Source of the DNA: Alphaproteobacteria bacterium
GTDB lineage: Bacteria; Pseudomonadota; Alphaproteobacteria; Caulobacterales; Parvularculaceae
Assembly: GCA_016125455.1 (NCBI GenBank)
Contig: WGLS01000024.1
Location: 1 to 64,000, forward strand
DNA length: 64,000 bases
Direction: 5' to 3'
Shown here: piece after piece, positions 46,985-53,880 of the stretch
Numbering within the stretch: the first letter of the stretch is position 1
How the letters are laid out: each line of letters begins with the position of its first letter
The notes under the pieces: model-generated
What the model was told of the DNA's origin: nothing
What the model saw: the letters and a program-made list of their open reading frames with translations, nothing else
Databases searched by the model: none
Made by a program: the position numbers and the translations under genes

Positions 46985-47185
46985 TCATCCCGTCGACAAG
47001 GAAACCGCCGCAACGAGCGCGGCGCCAAGAAGCCCGAGAAGAAGGAGCAGCGATGTCCGACGGGCCTCGCCGTCGGCCTGGCGCAAAACCGCGCGCGCTG
47101 TCGGGCGCCGGCCGCTTGACCGTTGCGCAACCGCACGGCGCGACGCGACATCCCGCGCACTCTCTGATCCGTATGGCGTAATCAT
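46985..47185 (-). CDS. leuL: Putative leucine-operon leader peptide
   Basis: A 66-codon ORF ends in ...RRTSLLLLLGLLGAALVAAV plus SLSTG, with seven Leu codons within eight (CTG CTC CTT CTT CTC - CTT CTT), including four CTT codons unusual for this GC-rich genome. It stops 28 bases before the terminator stem on the leuA transcript. This is the arrangement of ribosome-stalling leader peptides. The start is uncertain: ATG 47185 lacks a strong RBS and 66 residues is long for a leader. The alternative is a small unrelated membrane peptide. Confidence 0.6.
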   Translation of the reverse strand: MITPYGSESARDVASRRAVAQRSSGRRPTARAVLRQADGEARRTSLLLLLGLLGAALVAAVSLSTG

Positions 47186-47269
47186 GAGCAGTCTCTGCTA
47201 ACTCCGACCGCTTAAAGATGAGCAAATTGCGCGAAGATTGCAACCGCAAAACCGGCGAAACTTCTATCC

Positions 47270-47299
47270 GGTCGCATTTCTGGTCGCAATTCTGGTCGC
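47270..47299. repeat. Three 12-bp iterons upstream of the leu leader
   Basis: GGTCGC begins at 47270, 47282 and 47294, with near-identical 12-bp units (GGTCGCATTTCT, GGTCGCAATTCT, GGTCGC...). Located about 85-115 bases upstream of the leader ATG, so possibly an operator array for the leu promoter; equally it might serve the opposite side. Function inferred. Confidence 0.5.
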
Positions 47300-47661
47300 G
47301 GGCGGCGGCATTTTGGCGACGGTCTGGCGGCGTCGCATGCCCCAATGGCCGCGGTCCTCTGGCGAACGGTGACCTCTAACGCCTGCCTCCTGGTTGCAAT
47401 CGCCGCCCGACTGATACCGCGACGTGCAGCGGATACGCCCCGTACATTATATTATGGTTAGGATTCCGGTCCGCCGGACATCGGTCAACGGCGTCCGGAT
47501 TGCTGCATTTGCGAAAAGCAAGGCCATGATTTTCCAGTTATTTTCAGGGTGTCGGCGCGCTTGACACTTCGCGCCCGCCGCGCCGTTTGGACGATTCATG
47601 CGCGGCGGCGAATCTTACAGGAAAACAATGATCTACGGCATCGGGGCCGGGTCGTCTCAAG
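47300..47661. other. Intergenic region upstream of the sigma-54 promoter
   Basis: No gene. Two GTCCG-type palindromic pieces, GTCCGCCGGAC (47470-47480) and GGCGTCCGGA (47491-47500), lie about 170-190 bases upstream of the sigma-54 promoter, the distance range of enhancer sites for bEBPs. An AT-rich piece (tacattatattatggtta) lies near 47443-47462. Confidence 0.4.
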
Positions 47662-47679
47662 TTGGCACGCTTGATGCAT
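47662..47679 (+). promoter_or_regulatory. Sigma-54 (RpoN) promoter
   Basis: TTGGCACGCTTGATGCAT: GG (47664-47665) and GC (47676-47677) are separated by exactly 10 bases, and TTGGCACG matches the -24 consensus fully, with ATGC for TTGC at -12. Transcription would begin near 47689, leaving a ~100-base leader before the repeat-protein gene. A sigma-54 activator gene lies at the other end of the locus. Confidence 0.8.
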
Positions 47680-47788
47680 ACATGATGGGTGCCGCGGGGA
47701 GCGGCAAGTCGGCGTTCAGTCTTACCGCTCGTATTGGGGGTGAGCGAGAAGCCGGATCTTTTTGTGACCTAACTTTGGAGACCAACAC

Positions 47789-49738
47789 GTGAAGAAACAA
47801 CTTCTCGCCTCAATCGCGGTCGGAGCCCTCATCGGCTTCGCCGGCGCCGCGCAAGCGCAGGACTTCCCGTCATCGAACGCCGACGACGGTTCCGCCGCCG
47901 AATCCGGCCCGGGTAATCTCAATCAGACGTCGAACCCCGGCAATGACGGGAATTCGAATAACGACAACAACAACAACGGCAACGGTTCCGGCAACGGCAA
48001 CGGCAACAACGCCAACGACGGAAACGACAACAACAACAACGGCAACAACGCCAACGACGGCAACGACAACAACACGTCGAACAATGGCGATGACGGTTCC
48101 AACAACGGAAACGGCAACGGCAATCTCGACCTCGACGCGGATGTCGATATCGGCGCAGGCGACGACAACAACACGTCGAACAATGGCGACGAGAACTTCA
48201 ACAATGGCGGCAATGGTTCCGGCAACGGCAACAACGCCAACGACGGCAACGACAACAACACGTCGAACAATGGCGATGACGGTTCCAACAACGGAAACGG
48301 CAACGGCAATTTCGACCTCGACGCGGATGTCGATATCGGCTCCGGCGACGACAACAACACGTCGAACAATGGCGACGAGAACTTCAACAATGGCGGCAAT
48401 GGTTCCGGCAACGGCAACAACGCCAATGACGGCAACGACAACAACACGTCTAACGACGGCGATGACGGCTCGAACAACGGCAACGGCGCAGGCAATGACG
48501 GCAACACCGTCGGCGGCGGCGACGATGGCTCGTACAACGGCGCGTCCTCGAACGACGGCAACGACGACAACATCAATGTCGACGCCGACGTCGATCTCTC
48601 GAACGATGGTGACGAGAACTTCAACAACGGCAACACGTCGAACAATGGCGATGACGGTTCCAACAACGGAAACGGCAACGGCACCAACGACGGCAACGAC
48701 AACAACACGTCGAACGATGGCGATGACGGTTCCAACAACGGGAACGGCAACGGCACCAATGACGGCAACGATGACAACATCACCGTCGACGCCGACGTGG
48801 ATGTCGGTGCTGGCGACGACAACAACACGTCGAATGACGGCGACGACGGGTCGTACAACGAAGGCGGCGATGACGGATCGTACAACGGCGCTTCGTCCCA
48901 GGACGGCGACGACGGGTCGTACAACGGCAACACGTCGAACGACGGCAACGATGACAACACGTCGAACGACGGCGACGACGACAACATCAATGTCGACGCC
49001 GACCTAGACATTTCCAACGATGGCGATGACGGTTCCAACAACGGAAACGGCAACGGCACCAACGACGGCGACGACAACAACACCAACGACTCGTTCAATG
49101 GTGGCAACACGTCGAACGACGGCGACGACGACAACACGTCGAACGACGGCGACGACGACAACATCAACGTCGACATCGACAATTCGGACAACAACGACGC
49201 CGACAATGGCTCGGCTGTCGCCAACGACAATGGCTCGGTTGCGGTCACCAACACGTCGGATGATGGCGATGACGGTTCCAACAACGGAAACGGCAACGGC
49301 ACCAACGACGGCAACGACAACAACACCTCGAACGATGGTGATGACGGGTCGTACAACGGCAACACGTCGAACGACGGCAACGACAACAACGTCAACACCA
49401 CGACCAACACGACCATCAACACGAACACGACGGTTGAGACGAACAACACGCTCACCATCGGCGACGTGAAGCTGAACGTGTCTAACCTTGCTTCGTCGGT
49501 GTCCGGCGTGTCGTTCAATGGCTCGGCCTCGGCCAACGCCACGGGCGGCTTCGGCGGCCCAGAGCTCGGCGCTGGTGATGCGACCGCTCGTAACAGCCAG
49601 ACCGTTACGACCGGCAACATCAACAACACGACGATCGACGGCAACCGTGGCGTGTTCAACAACACGTTCAACACGGGCGTTGCTAACGTCACGAACTCTC
49701 AGCAGTTCTCTGTCGACAGCAACCAGGTGCCTCAGTAA
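47789..49738 (+). CDS. Secreted Asn/Asp/Gly-rich repeat protein, putative amyloid/adhesin subunit
   Basis: GTG 47789 with GGAG 8 bases upstream starts a 649-residue protein with a clear signal peptide (MKKQLLASIAVGALIGFAGAAQA). Residues about 45-540 are built almost entirely of Asn, Asp, Gly, Ser and Thr in repeats of the DGNDNNTSNNGDDGSNNGNG type, interrupted at intervals by short alternating strands (LDLDADVDIG, INVDADVDLS, ITVDADVDVG, INVDADLDIS). The last ~110 residues (TLTIGDVKLNVSNLASSVSG...) are less repetitive, with NNT/NxF patterns. No Cys. The pattern of low-complexity repeats with periodic beta segments is like CsgA/FapC-type amyloids or Ca-binding adhesins. It heads the operon under the sigma-54 promoter. 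Confidence 0.75.
   Translation: MKKQLLASIAVGALIGFAGAAQAQDFPSSNADDGSAAESGPGNLNQTSNPGNDGNSNNDNNNNGNGSGNGNGNNANDGNDNNNNGNNANDGNDNNTSNNGDDGSNNGNGNGNLDLDADVDIGAGDDNNTSNNGDENFNNGGNGSGNGNNANDGNDNNTSNNGDDGSNNGNGNGNFDLDADVDIGSGDDNNTSNNGDENFNNGGNGSGNGNNANDGNDNNTSNDGDDGSNNGNGAGNDGNTVGGGDDGSYNGASSNDGNDDNINVDADVDLSNDGDENFNNGNTSNNGDDGSNNGNGNGTNDGNDNNTSNDGDDGSNNGNGNGTNDGNDDNITVDADVDVGAGDDNNTSNDGDDGSYNEGGDDGSYNGASSQDGDDGSYNGNTSNDGNDDNTSNDGDDDNINVDADLDISNDGDDGSNNGNGNGTNDGDDNNTNDSFNGGNTSNDGDDDNTSNDGDDDNINVDIDNSDNNDADNGSAVANDNGSVAVTNTSDDGDDGSNNGNGNGTNDGNDNNTSNDGDDGSYNGNTSNDGNDNNVNTTTNTTINTNTTVETNNTLTIGDVKLNVSNLASSVSGVSFNGSASANATGGFGGPELGAGDATARNSQTVTTGNINNTTIDGNRGVFNNTFNTGVANVTNSQQFSVDSNQVPQ
48071..48442. repeat. 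Two near-identical 186-bp tandem repeats within the repeat-protein gene
   Basis: Unit 1 (48071-48256) and unit 2 (48257-48442) differ at only a few bases; each encodes 62 residues including a DLDADVDIG strand segment. Recent duplication or ongoing homogenisation is implied. Shorter versions of the unit recur downstream in diverged form. Confidence 0.85.
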
Positions 49739-49756
49739 GGCCTGAATGGCGGGCGC

Positions 49757-49782
49757 GCGGCCGATCCTCCTGGGTCGGCCGC
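49757..49782 (+). terminator. Stem-loop after the repeat-protein gene
   Basis: GCGGCCGA-tcctcctggg-TCGGCCGC, an 8-bp GC-rich stem 19 bases after the stop and 117 bases before the next gene. There is no T tract, so it may be a partial terminator or a 3' stabiliser that raises the subunit mRNA relative to downstream genes. Confidence 0.5.
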
Positions 49783-49898
49783 GGCTTCCGCCGAAACGAA
49801 TGGCGGTCGACGGGCCTTGTCTTCGTCGATCGCTTTTTCGCGGTACGGATCATCCACCGCCGCATCAACGCCGTTAATCGTTTGGTTGGTGTTTCAAA

Positions 49899-50363
49899 AT
49901 GCTAAAAGTCTTTCTTACTGCGTCGCCGTTCCTGGCGGCCTCCATCGCGACCGGGACGGGTGACGTCAATGTCGGCGCGGCGGATCCGTTTTCGCCCAAT
50001 GCGCCGGCCGCCATCGTGGCGAACGACGTGTTCTCCGGCGAAAGCCTGATGTCCGAAGATCAGATGCGCGACGCCGCTGGCGGCACCGACGCCGGCTTCG
50101 ACATGATCACCTTCACGACCAATGTTGACATCGACAACACGACGACCATTGACGATATCGGCGCGAACATCGCCGACAATGACGCGATCGTGCGGAATAT
50201 CGACGCTGGCGGATCGACGACCGGTCAGATCTCGACCATCAATGTCGAAAACAATCGCGGAATTACGACGATCCTGAACAACACGGGCAATGGCGTCGTC
50301 TTCCAGAGCAACGTACAATTGAACCTCTTCGTCAATCAGGGACCCGCGCCGGGTCAGCAGTGA
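49899..50363 (+). CDS. Small exported protein with double-glycine motif (putative minor subunit)
   Basis: A 154-residue protein with a hydrophobic N-terminus (MLKVFLTASPFLAASIATG). At residues 50-62 it carries LMSEDQMRDAAGG, close to the LSxxELxxIxGG cleavage motif of C39 peptidase substrates. The part after the GG is rich in Asn, Asp, Thr, Ile and Val (TTNVDIDNTTTIDDIG, NVENNRGITTILNNTGNGVV), reminiscent of the repeat protein's C-terminal region, and ends NLFVNQGPAPGQQ. It overlaps the peptidase gene by 4 bases (GTGA). No named family recognised. Confidence 0.7.
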   Translation: MLKVFLTASPFLAASIATGTGDVNVGAADPFSPNAPAAIVANDVFSGESLMSEDQMRDAAGGTDAGFDMITFTTNVDIDNTTTIDDIGANIADNDAIVRNIDAGGSTTGQISTINVENNRGITTILNNTGNGVVFQSNVQLNLFVNQGPAPGQQ

Positions 50364-51175
50364 ACCCTGCTTTCTGGCGCTGGACGCCCGCGATGAAAGG
50401 GGCGCGTTACGTGGCACTGCGAGGATCGCATCCTGCGAAAATCAGCCGGCGGCTGAAGGCCGTTGCGGCTGCGTGCCTTGTGGCGGCCGGGGTCGGCGCG
50501 CCGTCCGCGTCGGCGGAGCAGCTGCTCATCGCCACGGGGAACGTCAACGCCCAGATCGACATTGCCAGCCTCGCGAGCCTTCGCTACGCGACCGTTGTCC
50601 GCCAGCAGTATGATTTCAGTTGCGGATCGGCCGCCCTCGCCACCTTGCTCACCTATCACTATGGACGCGAGACGAGCGAGCAGGACGCCTTTACCGCGAT
50701 GTGGGAAATCGGCGACCAGGATCGGATCCGGCAGCTCGGATTCTCCCTGTTCGAAATGAAAGCCTATATCGAAAGCCTCGGGCTTCTGGCTGACGGCTTC
50801 AACCTGTCGCTCGACCGGGTGGCGGAGATCGGCGTGCCGGGCATCGCCCTCATAGATGACTCCGGGTACAAACATTTCGTCGTCATCAAGGGCGTGACCA
50901 AGCGGAACGTCCTTGTCGGCGATTCCGCCAAGGGCTTGCGGGTCGTGCCGCGCCAGCGCTTTGCGGACAAGTGGGACGGCACGATTTTCTTCATTCGCAG
51001 CGATCTCGAAACGGGCAAGGCGAACTTCAACAAGGCCGACGACTGGCGCTATGCGCCAGGCGCGCCATTCGATCGCGCCCGCGACAGCCTGGTCGGCCTT
51101 CAGGCCTCAACCTTGCAACAGACCCGGCCGTCCTGGTCCGGCTTTTCAGCGACGTCCCTGTTTGGTGAATTTTGA
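50360..51175 (+). CDS. C39-family cysteine peptidase (FapD-like)
   Basis: GTG 50360 overlaps the preceding stop; ATG 50393 is an alternative start. After a signal/anchor segment (about 33-52) comes a C39 papain-like domain: oxyanion Gln and nucleophile in RQQYDFSCGSAALATLLTYH (Gln82/83, Cys88), His172 in GYKHFVVIKGV, and Asp188 in VLVGDSAKG. No ABC transporter domains are fused, unlike bacteriocin exporters but as in FapD of the Pseudomonas Fap system. It sits between two small proteins bearing double-glycine motifs, its likely substrates. Periplasmic or membrane-associated activity is inferred. Confidence 0.85.
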   Translation: MNPAFWRWTPAMKGARYVALRGSHPAKISRRLKAVAAACLVAAGVGAPSASAEQLLIATGNVNAQIDIASLASLRYATVVRQQYDFSCGSAALATLLTYHYGRETSEQDAFTAMWEIGDQDRIRQLGFSLFEMKAYIESLGLLADGFNLSLDRVAEIGVPGIALIDDSGYKHFVVIKGVTKRNVLVGDSAKGLRVVPRQRFADKWDGTIFFIRSDLETGKANFNKADDWRYAPGAPFDRARDSLVGLQASTLQQTRPSWSGFSATSLFGEF

Positions 51176-51639
51176 TGTCGATGTTCAGTATCAGTTTTGT
51201 CGCGGCGATGATCAGCGTGCAGCCGACCGAGCACCGCTCCATCGCGCATGACCTGATCGAGGCGGACCCGTTCGCAATCTATATCGTCATGAGCGACGAT
51301 GAGCTGCGCGCCGCCCGGGGCGGTATGCTCGTTGGCAATGAGTATGTCGATATCGCCATTGGCGGATGGCTGCTCACAGTCGCCCGCGGCGCAACGGACA
51401 TTGTCGGCCACAGCCTGCCCAATGGCGTGGCGGGCGCGCCCGGCGACCAGCTGTTCGCCATGTCGACGAACGCAAGAGAGATCGTCATCAACAACATGTT
51501 GAACGGCGTGCACATTTCAGAAACGCGCAACTTCAACATCGTGATTAACAATCTCGATCAGGTGATGAATGACGGCGCTGCTGCGGGTGCGCTTGCCCGC
51601 GCCGCGAACGATGCGTTCATCCTGAACGGCCCGCGGTAA
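51175..51639 (+). CDS. Small exported protein with double-glycine motif (second, putative minor subunit)
   Basis: ATG 51175 overlaps the peptidase stop (TGATG). The 154-residue product has a short hydrophobic N-terminus (MSMFSISFVAAMISVQ) and, at residues 39-50, MSDDELRAARGG, which fits LSxxELxxIxGG very well. The downstream part has NAREIVINNMLNGVHI and RNFNIVINNLDQVMNDGA, Asn/Ile-rich stretches suggestive of beta strands. It parallels the 49899-50363 gene, and both flank the C39 peptidase gene. Family not recognised; FapE-like role is a guess. Confidence 0.68.
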   Translation: MSMFSISFVAAMISVQPTEHRSIAHDLIEADPFAIYIVMSDDELRAARGGMLVGNEYVDIAIGGWLLTVARGATDIVGHSLPNGVAGAPGDQLFAMSTNAREIVINNMLNGVHISETRNFNIVINNLDQVMNDGAAAGALARAANDAFILNGPR

Positions 51640-52085
51640 CTTTCCCTGGTTTGCAGCGTCAGGCAGTCTGACGGGCCGCGATTCGGCGGACCTGATTCTG
51701 TGCGAGACAAGACCGGACGCAGCCAGCCTCTGGCGACGCGCGGCGAGCGACAGCCGATCGGCGCGCCGCCCTTCGATCCCGCTTGGCGCCCGCGTAAGGA
51801 ATGCGCAGGCCCTTCTTGGGCCTTGTAGCGTCTTGCCGCCGGTGATTTTCCGTACACGCACCATCGTCGCGCCGCCGAAGAATTGAGGGAAGGCGCCTCA
51901 AGGGCTTCCCGAATGACGGCTGAATGACGGCGGTGTGGACGCACGGAATCGACCTGCCGGCGACGCCGCCGCCGGCGGCGGTTGCGTGACGCCGCGCTTC
52001 GCGCCTGAAGGCGGGGGGATTGCGGGTTGACTGCTGGCGGCGTCGGCCGCCGGTCGTCTAGGGCGATGCGAACGTCTTCGCGAAC
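51640..52085. other. Convergent intergenic region in the amyloid-like locus
   Basis: 446 bases with no convincing gene between the operon's end and the convergent barrel gene. AGGCCC-ttctt-GGGCCT (51807-51823) is a 6-bp hairpin without T tract. Minus-strand frames here are Arg/Ser-rich with no domain. Confidence 0.5.
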
Positions 52086-53819
52086 TTAATCGAACAACCG
52101 GCGTTGCAGGCGGACGGAAATGGTCATGTCCGGCGCTTCATCCGTCGCCCCGACGGACGTATTGACGTTCACGCGCGTTCTGTCGTCGATCAGGTACGAC
52201 CCGCCGAAAGCGAAGCCGCCGACATTCGCCGACGGCGTGCGTTCGATCGACGTGATGCTGTCCGTGGGATTGAAGAATTGCGATGTGGAGCGGCGGAAAA
52301 AGCTCTGGTTGTAGCCAAAGCTGAGGGAAAACCGGTCGTTTACGGACAAACCGACGCCGATGTTTGCAGTGAGCGCGTCGCCGGGATTGAAGTCCTGGAG
52401 AATGCGCGACCCGAGCTGGAGGTCCGGCGCGGTGGCTAGGTTCATCTGATAGCCGATATTTGCGAAGATGCTTGCCGGCGGCGTCGGCAGGATGAACGTC
52501 AGGCTTGGCTCGACGGTCCAGAATCCTGAACCGGTCGCAAGGTCCGCTTCGACGCCGCCTGGCGACCGGTCGAGGTCAAAGGGGCCGGTGCCGGTCGGCG
52601 CCTTGGCGCGGAGATTCAGGATCGTGTACGGAAATCTTCGGCCATCCGTCAGCTGGAACGAGGTGCCGAATTCCACGTCGCCGAAGCCCGAGCCATTCAA
52701 GTCGCGGGTCGTTTCCTCGCTTGCGCCGTCGCCAATCGCGATGCCCGCGACGCGTTCGTCCCTAAACACGTGCGAGACGCGGGCGTTCAGCTCGATGCGG
52801 CTCGTGAGGCCGTAACGCAGTCCGAGACGGTTGGTCACGGCCCGGCGATCCGTATCCGTTGCTTCGATCGCGCCGATCAGCAGGGCGTCGAGAATCTCCG
52901 TGCCCTGGAAGAAAAACCGGTTGTCGGACGTCGAGGTGAAGGAGGTCTCCGGCTCAAGATACATCGTCCCGGCCGGCGTAAGGATCCCGCCGACGTCCGA
53001 GAGAAGGGCGATTGACGGCCCGCGCTCGTTTTCCGGGCGCTGGCCGACTTCTTCCGGGAGGCCGCTGCCGCCCTGCTGGCCGGCCTGTTGGCCGCCGCTT
53101 TGAGCGCTGGCGTCGGCCGTGCGTTGCGGGCCGCCCTGCGCGGTTGCGGCGGCAACCTGCGTTGTCGCCCCGCCGGCGCCGGCGGCCGAGGCCGCGCGAG
53201 CGGGCGCGGTCTGGCCTGGTTGGCTGTCCGCGGCCCGCGCAAGCAGCGGCTGCGACGGCCGGTTCACCACGGGCATCTTGAGGATCTGGCCGACCTGAAG
53301 CAGGTCCGGTCGCCGGAGGTCATTCGCTTCAGCGATCTGCTGCGGGCTGACGCCAAACTTGTCGGCAATGCGGTAGAGATTATCGCCGCGCTGGACCCGG
53401 TATTCGTCCGTCGACAAAACGTCGGCCCGGGCGGAGGCGACGACCCGGTCGCCAAGGCGCGATTCCAGCTGTTCAATCAGCGAGGTCTGCCGGTCGATCA
53501 GGTCAGACTGGCGCGCGAGCACCTGTTCGGCTTCATCGAGGCGCAGCATTTGCTGTGCAAGCGACTGTCGAAGCGCTTCCAGTTCCGCCCGCAGCGCTTC
53601 GGCGCCCGCGGCTTCGTCACGTTCTTCCGCAGCGGCGGCGGCGGCATCGTCCGCCAGCGCCGGGGCCGCCGACAGGGCAAGCCAGAGGGGCGCCACGGCC
53701 GCCACAAGAAGGCTCGACCGACTGGCCCCGCCATACAATCCATTGCGGGGCGATCCGCCGTGCTGGAGCGACCCGCCACCCTGGCGCGACCTTGACGTCA
53801 CTGACGTTGTTTTCTGCAT
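52086..53819 (-). CDS. Outer-membrane beta-barrel protein with coiled coil and LysM (FapF-like)
   Basis: A 577-residue protein with four parts: signal peptide (about 35-57), a coiled coil (about 66-122; LRAELEALRQSLAQQMLRLD), a LysM domain (about 140-183; YRVQRGDNLYRIADKFGVSP...LQVGQILKMP), a Gln/Ala/Gly-rich linker (about 190-285) and a C-terminal barrel (about 290-577). The barrel starts LLSDVGGILTPAGTMYLEPE, followed by NRFFFQGTEILDALLIGAIE, which I recognise as the start of FapF-type barrels. FapF is a trimeric coiled-coil-gated channel exporting amyloid subunits in Pseudomonas. LysM suggests docking to peptidoglycan. It follows the sigma-54 activator gene by 61 bases. Confidence 0.75.
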   Translation of the reverse strand: MQKTTSVTSRSRQGGGSLQHGGSPRNGLYGGASRSSLLVAAVAPLWLALSAAPALADDAAAAAAEERDEAAGAEALRAELEALRQSLAQQMLRLDEAEQVLARQSDLIDRQTSLIEQLESRLGDRVVASARADVLSTDEYRVQRGDNLYRIADKFGVSPQQIAEANDLRRPDLLQVGQILKMPVVNRPSQPLLARAADSQPGQTAPARAASAAGAGGATTQVAAATAQGGPQRTADASAQSGGQQAGQQGGSGLPEEVGQRPENERGPSIALLSDVGGILTPAGTMYLEPETSFTSTSDNRFFFQGTEILDALLIGAIEATDTDRRAVTNRLGLRYGLTSRIELNARVSHVFRDERVAGIAIGDGASEETTRDLNGSGFGDVEFGTSFQLTDGRRFPYTILNLRAKAPTGTGPFDLDRSPGGVEADLATGSGFWTVEPSLTFILPTPPASIFANIGYQMNLATAPDLQLGSRILQDFNPGDALTANIGVGLSVNDRFSLSFGYNQSFFRRSTSQFFNPTDSITSIERTPSANVGGFAFGGSYLIDDRTRVNVNTSVGATDEAPDMTISVRLQRRLFD

Positions 53820-53880
53820 GTCTTCTTGTCCGTCTGCTGGCGCTTACGCCACCCTTCGCCAAGGCCGAACGTGTTTGTCG

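Noticed and set aside
47598-47792. 64-residue plus-strand ORF containing the P-loop-like GAAGSGKSAF
   Set aside because: It overlaps the sigma-54 promoter and the leader of the repeat gene, is too short for an NTPase, and has no RBS.
48071-49400. CRISPR-like or satellite interpretation of the repeats
   Set aside because: Repeats are in-frame multiples of three with degenerate units, inside a secreted coding sequence; no unique spacers of constant size and no cas genes.
47923-49692. 589-residue minus-strand frame and a 354-residue plus-strand frame (from 47943) across the repeat gene
   Set aside because: The AAC/GAC/GGC repeat codons leave several frames open; these give Leu/Ser/Pro or Thr/Met/Arg low complexity. 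Only the GTG 47789 frame has RBS, signal peptide and beta motifs.
50360-51175. Bacteriocin exporter/maturation ABC protein
   Set aside because: Only the C39 peptidase domain is present; no ABC transporter domains and no short bacteriocin precursors. The neighbours fit a Fap-like system better.
51558-51944. 128-residue minus-strand ORF in the gap after the amyloid-like operon
   Set aside because: Arg/Ser/Pro-rich without domain, no RBS or conserved start; better treated as intergenic.
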